Source of the DNA: Conexibacter stalactiti
GTDB lineage: Bacteria; Actinomycetota; Thermoleophilia; Solirubrobacterales; Solirubrobacteraceae
Length of the DNA: 64,000 nt
NCBI RefSeq assembly: GCF_035967765.1
Contig: NZ_JAYWIT010000021.1
Reading direction: 5' to 3' (one strand)
A program made the position numbers and the translations under genes. The notes under the pieces were generated by a model, which saw only the letters and a program-made list of their open reading frames with translations, was not told the origin of the DNA and made no database searches. Shown here piece after piece: positions 8,143-15,629 of this stretch. Numbering within the stretch: the first letter of the stretch is position 1; every line of letters starts with the position of its first letter.

Positions 8143-9299
8143 GCGTCGCGGTCGTGAACATCGGTCGTTCGCACAGTGGCGACCTGGTGGGCACGCCGTT
8201 GCCGGGTGATGCGCTGATCTGTGAGGGTGGCGTGATCGCGTGGATCGGCTCGTCGGCGGACGTCGCGCGTGGCGAGCACGAGACGGTGCTCGACGCCAAT
8301 GGTGCCGGTGTGATCCCCGGCCTGATCGACTCGCACGTGCACGTCACGTTCGGTGATTACACGCCGCGGCAGCAGACGGTGGGGTATCTGGAGTCGTATC
8401 TGCATGGTGGGATGACGCGTGCGATCACCGCGAGCGAGGTTCACACGCCGGGTCGTCCGTCGGATCCGGCGGGTGTGAAGGCGTTGGCGGTCGCGGCGCA
8501 GCGCTGTTTCGCTGACTTCCGTCCGGGTGGTGTGACGGTGCATGCCGGTTCGGTGATCTTGGAGCCGGGCTTGACGCGTGTGGATTTCGAGGAGTTGTGG
8601 GAGCAGGGTGTGTGGTTGGCGAAGGCGGGGTTCGGGGCCTTCGACGGTCCGCTGGACTATGTGCCGGTGGCGCTGGCGGCGCGGGCTGCTGGGCTGTTGG
8701 TGACCTGTCATACCGGTGGCGGTTCGATTCCGGGCTCGTTGGATCGGATCGATGCGGGTGCGGTGATCGCGATGGGCGCGCATGTCTCGTTTCATGTCAA
8801 CGGCGGCCCGACGGCGATGACACCGGAGGACAACGAGAAGATCGTGGTGGAGGGCGGGGAGGTCGCGCTGCAGTTGGCGATGGCGGGCAATCTCCGTTCG
8901 GCGCTGGACATCTGCCGTCTCGCTCGCGAGCACCAGAGAACCGATCGGCTGCTGATCTCGACCGACACGCCGACGGGGACGGGCGTCGTGCCGCTTGGGA
9001 TGTTTCACCTGATCGCCGAGCTGGTGTCGTTGGAGGGGCTGCCGGTCGAGCTGGCGATCGCCGCGGCGACCGGTTCCGTCGGGCGTGTCTACGGCCTCGA
9101 CGCGGGGATCCTCGCTCCGGGCCGCCCGGCCGATCTGCTGATCCTCGACGCCCCGCTCGGCTCCGCCGGCGAGGACTGGGCCGGTGCGCTGCAGGCCGGT
9201 GACCTCCCCGGCATCGCCGCGGCGCTCACCGCCGGGATCGTCCGCTACACGAAGTCCCGCAACACACCCGCGCCGAAACGGCCGGCACGAATCGCTTGA
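8139..9299 (+). CDS. metal-dependent amidohydrolase, enamidase-like
   Basis: 386 residues, the length of enamidase from nicotinate fermentation. The amidohydrolase signature is complete: GLIDSHVHVTFGD (His66, His68), CHTGGGS near 189, HVNGG near 224, STDTPTGTG near 274 for the metal-binding Asp, and the C-terminal GILAPGRPADLLILDAP strand. Enamidase hydrolyses cyclic enamides; here only a similar cyclic amide substrate can be inferred. Codon choice departs from the neighbours from about 8150 to 8900: CGT, GGT and TTG are frequent and AGA appears once. The last third reverts to the local style. It is coupled to tetR and 58 bp ahead of the luciferase-domain gene, which has its own promoter. Confidence 0.85.
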   Translation: MSVAVVNIGRSHSGDLVGTPLPGDALICEGGVIAWIGSSADVARGEHETVLDANGAGVIPGLIDSHVHVTFGDYTPRQQTVGYLESYLHGGMTRAITASEVHTPGRPSDPAGVKALAVAAQRCFADFRPGGVTVHAGSVILEPGLTRVDFEELWEQGVWLAKAGFGAFDGPLDYVPVALAARAAGLLVTCHTGGGSIPGSLDRIDAGAVIAMGAHVSFHVNGGPTAMTPEDNEKIVVEGGEVALQLAMAGNLRSALDICRLAREHQRTDRLLISTDTPTGTGVVPLGMFHLIAELVSLEGLPVELAIAAATGSVGRVYGLDAGILAPGRPADLLILDAPLGSAGEDWAGALQAGDLPGIAAALTAGIVRYTKSRNTPAPKRPARIA

Positions 9300-9326
9300 C
9301 TTCAAGCGCACTTGAAGGTTGATGAT
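9296..9326 (+). promoter_or_regulatory. MerR-type promoter with a dyad in a 19-bp spacer
   Basis: A -35 TTGACT (9296-9301) and -10 GATGAT (9321-9326) are 19 bp apart. A perfect 18-bp dyad CTTCAAG-CGCA-CTTGAAG (9300-9317) fills the spacer. Overlong spacers with a central dyad are the hallmark of promoters activated by MerR/SoxR-family regulators. No MerR gene lies in the window. Confidence 0.7.
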
Positions 9327-9357
9327 GGTTCGACCAACGAGTGCTGAGGAGCGACCG

Positions 9358-9759
9358 ATGACGAGCACGACGACAGCGAGCGCGAGAGCGCAGATCACCG
9401 ACGAGGTCACGACCTGGCCGGGCGTGACGACGGCCGGGCCGGGCGAGCGGGGCGAGTTCTCGTACATGCTCGGCCGTCGAGAGATCGGCCACCTGCACGG
9501 CAGCCGCGTCGCGCACTTCTCCTTCCAGCGCCAGCTCGGCGCGGAGCTGCGCGCGGCGGGGCGCGTGGTCCCGCATCCGATCACCGACTCGCCGAGCCTC
9601 GGCGCCAAGCCGATCGAGGGCCCCGACGACGTCGCCGAGGTGATCGCGCTGCTGCGGATCAACTACGAGCGGCTGCTCGCCCGCTACGGATTGCCGCCGG
9701 AGGCGTCCGAGTCACCCGGCGCATCCGACCGGCCCGGCGCGACCAGACCGGTCTCGTAG
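9358..9759 (+). CDS. luciferase-domain (DUF5519-type) protein
   Basis: 133 residues. EFSYMLGRREIGHLHGSRVAHFSFQRQLGAELRAAGRVVPHPITD matches the family annotated as luciferase domain / DUF5519, small proteins found across actinobacteria with no proven activity. The ATG at 9358 has a good Shine-Dalgarno sequence (GAGGAGC, 7 bases upstream). A leader of ~25 nt from the MerR-type promoter is expected. The last ~20 residues (Ser/Pro/Gly/Ala-rich) overlap antisense with the equally low-complexity end of the response regulator at 9684. Confidence 0.8.
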   Translation: MTSTTTASARAQITDEVTTWPGVTTAGPGERGEFSYMLGRREIGHLHGSRVAHFSFQRQLGAELRAAGRVVPHPITDSPSLGAKPIEGPDDVAEVIALLRINYERLLARYGLPPEASESPGASDRPGATRPVS

Positions 9760-10379
9760 GCGAAGATCACCGCCTGCACGCGGCTGTTGAGGTCGAGCTT
9801 CGCGAGCATCCGGCCGACGTGGCTCTTGACCGTGCTCTCCTCGAGCTGCAGGTTGGCGGCGATCTCGGCGTTGCTGCGGCCGGCGGCGATCCCCAGCAGC
9901 ACGTCGCGCTCGCGCGGGGTCAGCGCGGCGAGCGCGGGGTCGCCGGCGCGCGCCGGGGCGGAGGAGGCGAACTGGTCGAGCAGGCGGCGCGTCACCTCCG
10001 GGGAGATCAGCGCATCGCCGCGCGCGACCGAGCGGACGGCGTCGATGATCCGCTCCGGCGCCGAGTCCTTCACGAGGAAGCCGACGGCGCCGGCGCGCAG
10101 CGCCTCGAAGACGTACTCGTCGAGGTCGAAGGTCGTCACGACGACGACCGCGACGCCCTCGACGCCGCGCAGCCGCCGCGTCGCCTCCAGCCCGTCCATC
10201 CGCGGCATGCGGATGTCCATCAGCACGACGTCGGGAGCGCGCCGCTCGACCTGGCCGAGCGCGTCGAGCCCGTCGACCGCCTCGCCGACGACCTCGATGT
10301 CGTGCTCGCTCTCGAGGATCATGCGCAGTCCCTGACGGGAGATCGCCTGGTCGTCGGCGACGATCACGCGGATGCTCAT
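9684..10379 (-). CDS. NarL/FixJ-family response regulator
   Basis: 231 residues. The receiver domain (1-120) has the acidic pair DD9-10, phospho-acceptor Asp55 in VVLMDIRMP, TTF near 82 and Lys near 105 in FLVKDSAP. A LuxR-type HTH (about 150-215) follows: LTPRERDVLLGIAAGRSNAEIAANLQLEESTVKSHVGRMLAKLDL. The ATG overlaps the kinase stop by 4 bases, so it is the cognate partner of the kinase at 10376-11650. The final ~15 residues are a low-complexity Gly/Asp/Ser tail whose DNA overlaps 76 bases of the convergent luciferase-domain gene. Confidence 0.95.
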   Translation of the reverse strand: MSIRVIVADDQAISRQGLRMILESEHDIEVVGEAVDGLDALGQVERRAPDVVLMDIRMPRMDGLEATRRLRGVEGVAVVVVTTFDLDEYVFEALRAGAVGFLVKDSAPERIIDAVRSVARGDALISPEVTRRLLDQFASSAPARAGDPALAALTPRERDVLLGIAAGRSNAEIAANLQLEESTVKSHVGRMLAKLDLNSRVQAVIFAYETGLVAPGRSDAPGDSDASGGNP

Positions 10380-11650
10380 GTCGCGGCCTCCAGCGGCAGC
10401 GTCGCGCGCACCGACCAGCCGCGGCGGCCGACCGGGCCGGCCTCGAAGCTGCCGTGCACGAGCGCGACCCGCTCGCGCATCCCGTCGAGCCCGCCGCCGT
10501 GGCGGCGCGGCGGCCCGCCGACGCCGTCGTCGTCGACGGCGACGAACAGCTCCCGCTCGCCGTACTCGACGCGCACGAGCACCTCGCCGGCGTTGGCATG
10601 GCGCACGACGTTCGTCAGCGACTCCTGCACGACGCGGTAGGCGCAGACCTCGATCTCGTCCGGCAACGGCCGCTGGCGCCCCTTCAGCTTCAGCTCGACG
10701 GCGAGCCCGGCGTCGCGCGCCGGCGCCAGCAGCGCGTCGAGCTGCCCCAGCCGCGGCGACGGCGCCAGCGCCGCCGGCGCGCTGCCGCGCAGCACGCCGA
10801 GCGCTCGTCTCGTCTGCCCGAGCGCCTCGGTCGTGAGGCCGTGGATCCGCTCCAGCGCCGCCTTCGCGACCGGGTCGGGCGTCACGCGGCCGGCGCCGGC
10901 CGCCTGCAGTGAGATCGCGCTGAGGTGGTGGCCGGTGATGTCGTGCACGTCGCGCGCGATCCGCAGCCGCTCCTCGGCGACGGCGCGTTGCACGTCGCGG
11001 TCGCGCAGCTCCTCGATCCGCCGCGCCAGCTCGCGCGCCTCGCGCGTCTGCGCCCGCTCGCTGCGGATCGCGTCGCCGATCAGGACCGGCAGCAGCCCGA
11101 GCGCGAAGGCGCCGAGCGCGCGCCCGACGACCGCTTCGTCGGAGCCGTAGGTGGCGGCGATCGCGACGACCGTGCCGGAGAACCAGCCGAGCAGGATCGT
11201 CATTCCGCGCGGGCTGTGGAGCGCCGCGTAGCCGGCGAGCAGCAGCGCCACAATCAGCGGCAGCGTCATCGAATAGCCGGCGATCGAGCCGACGCCGGAG
11301 GCGAGCAGCGCGACGAGCGCCGCCGGGACCGGCGCCGGCCGCCGCAGCGCAACCGCGGCGCAGGCGACGACGGCCAGCGCGACGCCGAAGCCGTCGGGGT
11401 CGTGGTGGACGGTGCGCGTCGCTCTGTCGAGGTCGATGAGCACGAACGCGGTCGAGGCGCCGGCAAGCACCACGGCCGCGAAGGCGTCGCTCCAGCGCGC
11501 CGGGTCGCGCGGCAGCGGCGCCTCGTAGCCGCGGCGGATCCACCAGCGCACGAAGCGCGAACGGGGGACGGAGCGCGGCGCGGGCGGCGCCGTCGGCGCG
11601 GTCGCGCTCACCGCGCCGGGCGCGCCGTTCACTGTCGGTGCGTCGGCCAC
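10376..11650 (-). CDS. sensor histidine kinase (HisKA_3 type)
   Basis: 424 residues. An N-terminal ~55-residue Ala/Pro-rich cytosolic segment is followed by about five membrane segments (roughly 55-195). The HisKA_3 dimerisation helix carries phospho-acceptor His236 in RIARDVHDITGHHLSAI. The HATPase_c domain has QESLTNVVRHA (N box), DDDGVGG (G1) and GGGLDGMRERVALVHG (G2), and it ends in VRATLPLEA. The sensed signal is unknown; the membrane region is of the unspecific type common in NarL-paired kinases. The GTG at 11650 is chosen because TAGGCT lies 6 bases upstream; an alternative GTG at 11656 directly abuts that hexamer. Confidence 0.93.
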   Translation of the reverse strand: MADAPTVNGAPGAVSATAPTAPPAPRSVPRSRFVRWWIRRGYEAPLPRDPARWSDAFAAVVLAGASTAFVLIDLDRATRTVHHDPDGFGVALAVVACAAVALRRPAPVPAALVALLASGVGSIAGYSMTLPLIVALLLAGYAALHSPRGMTILLGWFSGTVVAIAATYGSDEAVVGRALGAFALGLLPVLIGDAIRSERAQTREARELARRIEELRDRDVQRAVAEERLRIARDVHDITGHHLSAISLQAAGAGRVTPDPVAKAALERIHGLTTEALGQTRRALGVLRGSAPAALAPSPRLGQLDALLAPARDAGLAVELKLKGRQRPLPDEIEVCAYRVVQESLTNVVRHANAGEVLVRVEYGERELFVAVDDDGVGGPPRRHGGGLDGMRERVALVHGSFEAGPVGRRGWSVRATLPLEAAT

Positions 11651-11656
11651 GCTCAC

Positions 11657-11662
11657 AGCCTA
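11657..11662 (-). promoter_or_regulatory. -10 element TAGGCT for the kinase-regulator operon
   Basis: TAGGCT on the minus strand, 6 bases before the GTG at 11650. Confidence 0.5.
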
Positions 11663-11669
11663 GTGCCGT

Positions 11670-12533
11670 TCACGCCGCCGCCCCCGTCGCGGGCGCGGCG
11701 GCGGCGGGAGCGGCGGCCCGCTCGGCGCCGGCGAGCGCGCCGCCGTCGAGCACGACGTCGGTGCCGGTCACATACGAGGCGGCCGGCGAGGCGAGCCAGT
11801 CGACGGCGGCGGCGATCTCGCGCGGCGTGCCGAGCCGCTTCAGCGCCGAGCCGGTGACGATCTCGCGCACCTGCGGCTCGGCCGACAGCTCGGCGCGGCC
11901 CATCGGCGTGTCGATCAGCCCGGGGGAGACCGACAGCAGCCGCGCGCCGGCCGCGCCCCAGGTCGCGGCCTCGCGGCGGCAGAGGCGGATCACGGCCAGC
12001 TTCGACAGCGCGTAGGCGACCTGCGGATGGACGATCGCGCCGTTGGTCGCCGCCAGCAGCGCGTCGAAGAGGGCGGGGCGGTCGGGGTCGTCGAGCAGCC
12101 TCAGCACCCGCGTCGTCGGCTCCGGCACGGCGTGGCCGGCGGTCGAGGCGACGCAGATCGCGACCGAGCCGCCGACGGCGTGGGGGAGGAAGGCGCGCAG
12201 CAGCGCGTCGGTCGCGACGAGGTTGACGTCGAAGACGGTGCGGCCGTCGGCGAGCGAGGGCGAGAGGCCGGCGGCGTGGACGAGCGCGCCGAGCGGGCGG
12301 TCGTCGAGCGCGGCGGCGAGCGCCAGCGCCTCGCCGGGGTCGGCGAGGTCGCCGACGACGGTCGCCTCGATCAGGTAGCCGTCGGCGGCCAGCTTCGCGG
12401 CGATCGCGTCGAGCGGCTCGCGTTCGCGGTCGGCCAGCACGAGCGCTCCGCGGTGACCGAGCCGGCGCGCACATTCGAAGCCGATGCCGCCGGCGGCTCC
12501 GGTCACGACGTGGATGGGTTCGCTGGAGGTCAT
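11670..12533 (-). CDS. short-chain dehydrogenase/reductase
   Basis: 287 residues. The Rossmann NAD(P)-binding motif TGAAGGIG is at residues 11-18, followed by Asp at the end of beta-2 (LADRE, favouring NAD). The catalytic set is Ser in CVASTAG near 130 and YALSKLAV near 180 (Tyr-x3-Lys). SPGLIDTPMG follows and the protein ends in GTDVVLDGGAL. A C-terminal Ala-rich tail is atypical. The spacing resembles 3-alpha-hydroxysteroid/carveol-type SDRs, but the substrate cannot be told. An AGGAGC Shine-Dalgarno sequence lies 6 bases before the ATG. It stands alone, divergent from the MMPL gene. Confidence 0.9.
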   Translation of the reverse strand: MTSSEPIHVVTGAAGGIGFECARRLGHRGALVLADREREPLDAIAAKLAADGYLIEATVVGDLADPGEALALAAALDDRPLGALVHAAGLSPSLADGRTVFDVNLVATDALLRAFLPHAVGGSVAICVASTAGHAVPEPTTRVLRLLDDPDRPALFDALLAATNGAIVHPQVAYALSKLAVIRLCRREAATWGAAGARLLSVSPGLIDTPMGRAELSAEPQVREIVTGSALKRLGTPREIAAAVDWLASPAASYVTGTDVVLDGGALAGAERAAAPAAAAPATGAAA

Positions 12534-12737
12534 CGCGCTGCTCCTGACGATTCGAGGGGTGCATTCACCGTCGCGCGCCGCGGCGGTGAGCGCCTCCTCC
12601 GAAAGGAGCAACCGACCGCGCACGTTGGGCGGCAGCAGGTCGGTGCGTTCGGCGGTCGCCGCGCGAGCGCTCGACCCGCACAGTGGGATGACCACCTCTC
12701 TCCGCTCCAAGACCCCGACGCGAAGGAACCCCTCCCA

Positions 12738-14924
12738 ATGGCAACCACCCTCTACCGCCTCGGTCGCGCGGCCTTCCGCCGCCGGCGGATGGTGCTCGCG
12801 ATCTGGCTCGTGCTGTTCGGCCTGCTGGCCGTCGGCGCCGGCACGCTCAGCGGCGAGACGAACGACAGATTCTCGATCCCCGGCACCGAGTCGCAGCAGG
12901 CGATCGACCTGCTCTCCGAGCGGCTGCCGGCCGCCAACGGCGCGTCGGGGCGGATCGTCTTCGCCGCTCCCGCGGGGGAGAGATTGACCGACGCGGAGGG
13001 CAGAGCTGCGATCACGAGCGCGCTGGAGGCGGTCGGCAGAGCGCCCCACGTGATCGCGGCCAGCGATCCCTTCACGACCAGTCTCGTCTCCAGAGACGGC
13101 CGCGTCGCGCTCGCGCAGGTGACGTGGGACGAGATGCCGGACACGCTGGAGGACAGCTCGCGCGAGGCGGTCCAGGAGGCGGCCAGAGGCGCGACGAGCG
13201 CCGGCCTCCAGGTCGAGTTCGGCGGTGACGCGGTCGTGCCGCACGGCGGTGCCGGCGGCGTCGGCGAGATCCTCGGCTTCGCGGTCGCGGCGCTCGTGCT
13301 CGCGATCACCTTCGGTTCGCTGGTCGCGGCCGGCCTGCCGCTGCTGACGGCGGTGATCGGCGTCGGCATCGGCATGACGGGCATCACGCTGACGACCGGC
13401 TTCATCGACCTCTCCTCGACCGTCCCGACGCTCGCGCTGATGATCGGCCTCGCGGTCGGGATCGACTACGCGCTCTTCATCATCTCCCGTCATCGAACGC
13501 AGCTGTTCGAGGGGATGGATCCGGAGGAGTCGGCCGGGCGCGCCGTCGGGACCGCCGGCAGCGCCGTCGTCTTCGCCGGCGCGACCGTCGTGATCGCGCT
13601 CGCCGCGCTGATCGTCGTCGGGATCCCGTTCCTGACCGCGATGGGCCTCGCGGCCGCCGCGACCGTCGTGATCGCCGTCCTGATCGCGATCACGCTCGTG
13701 CCCGCGATGCTCGGCTTCGCCGGTAACAAGCTGATGAAGGGGAAGAACTTCGAGACCGGGCCGCGCGCCGCGAAGCCGACGATGGGCGCGCGCTGGGCCG
13801 GCCTCGTCACGCGCAACCGCGTCGTCGCGATGCTGCTGCCGATCGTCGTGCTCGGCGCGCTCGCGATCCCGGTGCTCGACATGCGCCTCGGCCTGCCGGA
13901 CGACTCGACCGCCGCGCCGGAGGAGACCAACCGCAAGGCGTACGACCTGCTCAGCGACGGCTTCGGGCCCGGCTTCAACGGCCCGCTGACGATCGTCGTC
14001 GACGCCGAGGGCGGCGCGAACGTGACGAGAGCGGCTGAGGTCGTCGCGACTGAGTTCAGCGACCATCCCGACGTCGCGAGCGTCGGCAGAGCGACGGTCA
14101 ACAGAGAGGGCAACACCGCGGTCATCTCGGTGACGCCGAGCAGCGGCCCCTCGACCGAGGCGACGAAGGACCTCGTCGCCGACATCCGCGATCGTGCCGA
14201 CACGCTCGGCGGCGAGATCGGGGCCGAGGTGCTCGTGACGGGCGCGACCGCCTCCGCGATCGACGTCTCCGACCAGATGGGCAAAGCGCTGATCCCGTAC
14301 CTCGGCGTGATCGTCCTGCTCGCCTTCCTGCTGCTGACGATCGCCTTCCGCTCGCTGCTGGTGCCGCTGACCGCCGTCGCCGGCTTCCTGCTGACGATCG
14401 GGGCGGCCTTCGGCGCCACGGTCGCGGTCTTCCAGCAGGGCTTCGCAGCCGAGCTGCTGGGGGTCTCGCAGACGGCGCCGATCATCTCGCTGCTGCCGAT
14501 CCTGATCATCGGGATCCTGTTCGGGCTGGCGATGGACTACCAGGTCTTCCTCGTCTCGCGGATGCGCGAGGAGCACGTCCACGGGGCGGGGCCGACGGAG
14601 TCGGTGACCGAGGGCTTCCGCCACAGCGGCCGGGTGGTGACGGCGGCGGCGCTGATCATGGGCGCGGTCTTCTCCGGCTTCATCCTGGAGGACGACGCGA
14701 TCATCAAGTCGATCGGCTTCGCGCTCGCGTTCGGCATCCTGATCGACGCCTTCGTCGTGCGAATGACGCTGATCCCCGCGCTGATGGCGCTGCTGGGCGA
14801 GCGGGCCTGGTGGCTGCCGCGCTGGCTCGACCGGATCCTGCCGCGCGTCGACGTCGAAGGCGCGGCCCTGGAGCGCCACGATCCGGTGCCGGCGGCGCGG
14901 GCGGAGGAGCGCATCCCCGTCTGA
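12738..14924 (+). CDS. MMPL-family RND transporter
   Basis: 728 residues. Two homologous halves each begin with a membrane helix, then a ~150-residue external loop, then five helices. The paired MMPL signatures are GIDYALFIISRHR (near residue 243) and AMDYQVFLVSRMREE (near 600), with the proton-relay Asp-Tyr in each. It probably exports a lipid or hydrophobic compound across the inner membrane, as in mycobacterial MmpL/actinobacterial homologues. A GAAGGAA Shine-Dalgarno sequence lies upstream. It is monocistronic, closed by the strong hairpin at 14934-14974. AGA codons are dense (six between 12858 and 13195). Confidence 0.95.
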   Translation: MATTLYRLGRAAFRRRRMVLAIWLVLFGLLAVGAGTLSGETNDRFSIPGTESQQAIDLLSERLPAANGASGRIVFAAPAGERLTDAEGRAAITSALEAVGRAPHVIAASDPFTTSLVSRDGRVALAQVTWDEMPDTLEDSSREAVQEAARGATSAGLQVEFGGDAVVPHGGAGGVGEILGFAVAALVLAITFGSLVAAGLPLLTAVIGVGIGMTGITLTTGFIDLSSTVPTLALMIGLAVGIDYALFIISRHRTQLFEGMDPEESAGRAVGTAGSAVVFAGATVVIALAALIVVGIPFLTAMGLAAAATVVIAVLIAITLVPAMLGFAGNKLMKGKNFETGPRAAKPTMGARWAGLVTRNRVVAMLLPIVVLGALAIPVLDMRLGLPDDSTAAPEETNRKAYDLLSDGFGPGFNGPLTIVVDAEGGANVTRAAEVVATEFSDHPDVASVGRATVNREGNTAVISVTPSSGPSTEATKDLVADIRDRADTLGGEIGAEVLVTGATASAIDVSDQMGKALIPYLGVIVLLAFLLLTIAFRSLLVPLTAVAGFLLTIGAAFGATVAVFQQGFAAELLGVSQTAPIISLLPILIIGILFGLAMDYQVFLVSRMREEHVHGAGPTESVTEGFRHSGRVVTAAALIMGAVFSGFILEDDAIIKSIGFALAFGILIDAFVVRMTLIPALMALLGERAWWLPRWLDRILPRVDVEGAALERHDPVPAARAEERIPV

Positions 14925-14933
14925 TTCCGCGGG

Positions 14934-14974
14934 AGTGCGGGTTTGGGTCCCTCCGCGGGACCCGAACCCGCACT
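14934..14974 (+). terminator. rho-independent terminator after the MMPL gene
   Basis: Arms 14934-14951 and 14957-14974 form an 18-bp stem with one U-G pair on the plus strand and a 5-base loop, followed within 10 bases by GGTTTTCG. The next gene's -10 element overlaps the downstream edge. Confidence 0.85.
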
Positions 14975-14989
14975 GCTCCCGGTTTTCGC

Positions 14990-14995
14990 TAGGTT
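14990..14995 (+). promoter_or_regulatory. -10 element TAGGTT
   Basis: TAGGTT lies 7 bases before the ATG at 15003, giving a leaderless mRNA immediately after the terminator. Confidence 0.5.
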
Positions 14996-15002
14996 CCCGC
15001 GC

Positions 15003-15398
15003 ATGGCCGAACCGCTCTTCCACATGGTCTGCGTCCCCGCGGCGCTCGCCGACGCCGAGGCGTGGGCCTCCGAGCTGCTGCAGGACGGCGACCTCGCGCT
15101 GCTGCCCGACGCCAGCGGACTCGATGGGATCGACGCGATCGCCCACGCGCTCGGGCAGCGCACGATCGCGGTCGTGCGCACCGAGCCCGACGACGAGCGC
15201 CAGGACGAGACGGTGATCACCCACGCCGGAGCGCTGCCGCTCGTCTGGCTCGGCCCGGACTTCAGCCCGCGCGTGCGCGCCTGGGCGCGCGACCGCGGCC
15301 CGATGACGCTGCTGGTCGAGGTCGACGGCGCGCTGCCCGACGCCGAGCGCCGCCGCATCGACCGCTTCGTCGGCCTGCTCGGCCGCCAAGCGGAGTAG
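15003..15398 (+). CDS. hypothetical protein, 131 aa
   Basis: Not recognised. It begins MAEPLFHMVCVPAALADAEAW and is acidic, with alternating hydrophobic strands (RTIAVVRTEPDDE, ALPLVWLGPDF, PMTLLVEVDGAL) and no signal peptide or membrane helix, so probably a small cytosolic alpha/beta protein. It has its own predicted leaderless promoter and stands between the MMPL terminator and a 231-bp gap. Confidence 0.7.
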   Translation: MAEPLFHMVCVPAALADAEAWASELLQDGDLALLPDASGLDGIDAIAHALGQRTIAVVRTEPDDERQDETVITHAGALPLVWLGPDFSPRVRAWARDRGPMTLLVEVDGALPDAERRRIDRFVGLLGRQAE

Positions 15399-15616
15399 CC
15401 GGCCCGCGGGTCAGCGGCCGGCGCGCCGCCCCCGCGCGAGTCCGCCCAAAAGTTGGCCCCGCGGACGAAGTGACGCGTCCCGGGGCCCGGCGCCGCAGGT
15501 AGAGGCCAAACGGCGCGCCTTCATTGTCGCGCACTGCGCGGCGAGGTGCGTTGCGGCTGACGGACACCAACCGATCCGTCGGTCTGGAAAGTGCTGCATC
15601 GCTGGGTTGACGCGGT

Positions 15617-15622
15617 TAGAGT
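15617..15622 (+). promoter_or_regulatory. -10 element TAGAGT
   Basis: TAGAGT lies 7 bases before the GTG at 15630. The rest of the 231-bp gap 15399-15629 shows nothing else I can name. Confidence 0.5.
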
Positions 15623-15629
15623 GGCGCGC

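Noticed and set aside
12590..12640. Stretch CTCCTCCGAAAGGAGCAA between the SDR and MMPL genes, resembling part of a glycine riboswitch
   Set aside because: The conserved upstream GGAGAG and downstream CTCAGG elements of that riboswitch are absent, and neither neighbour is a glycine gene. It is probably only a short hairpin.
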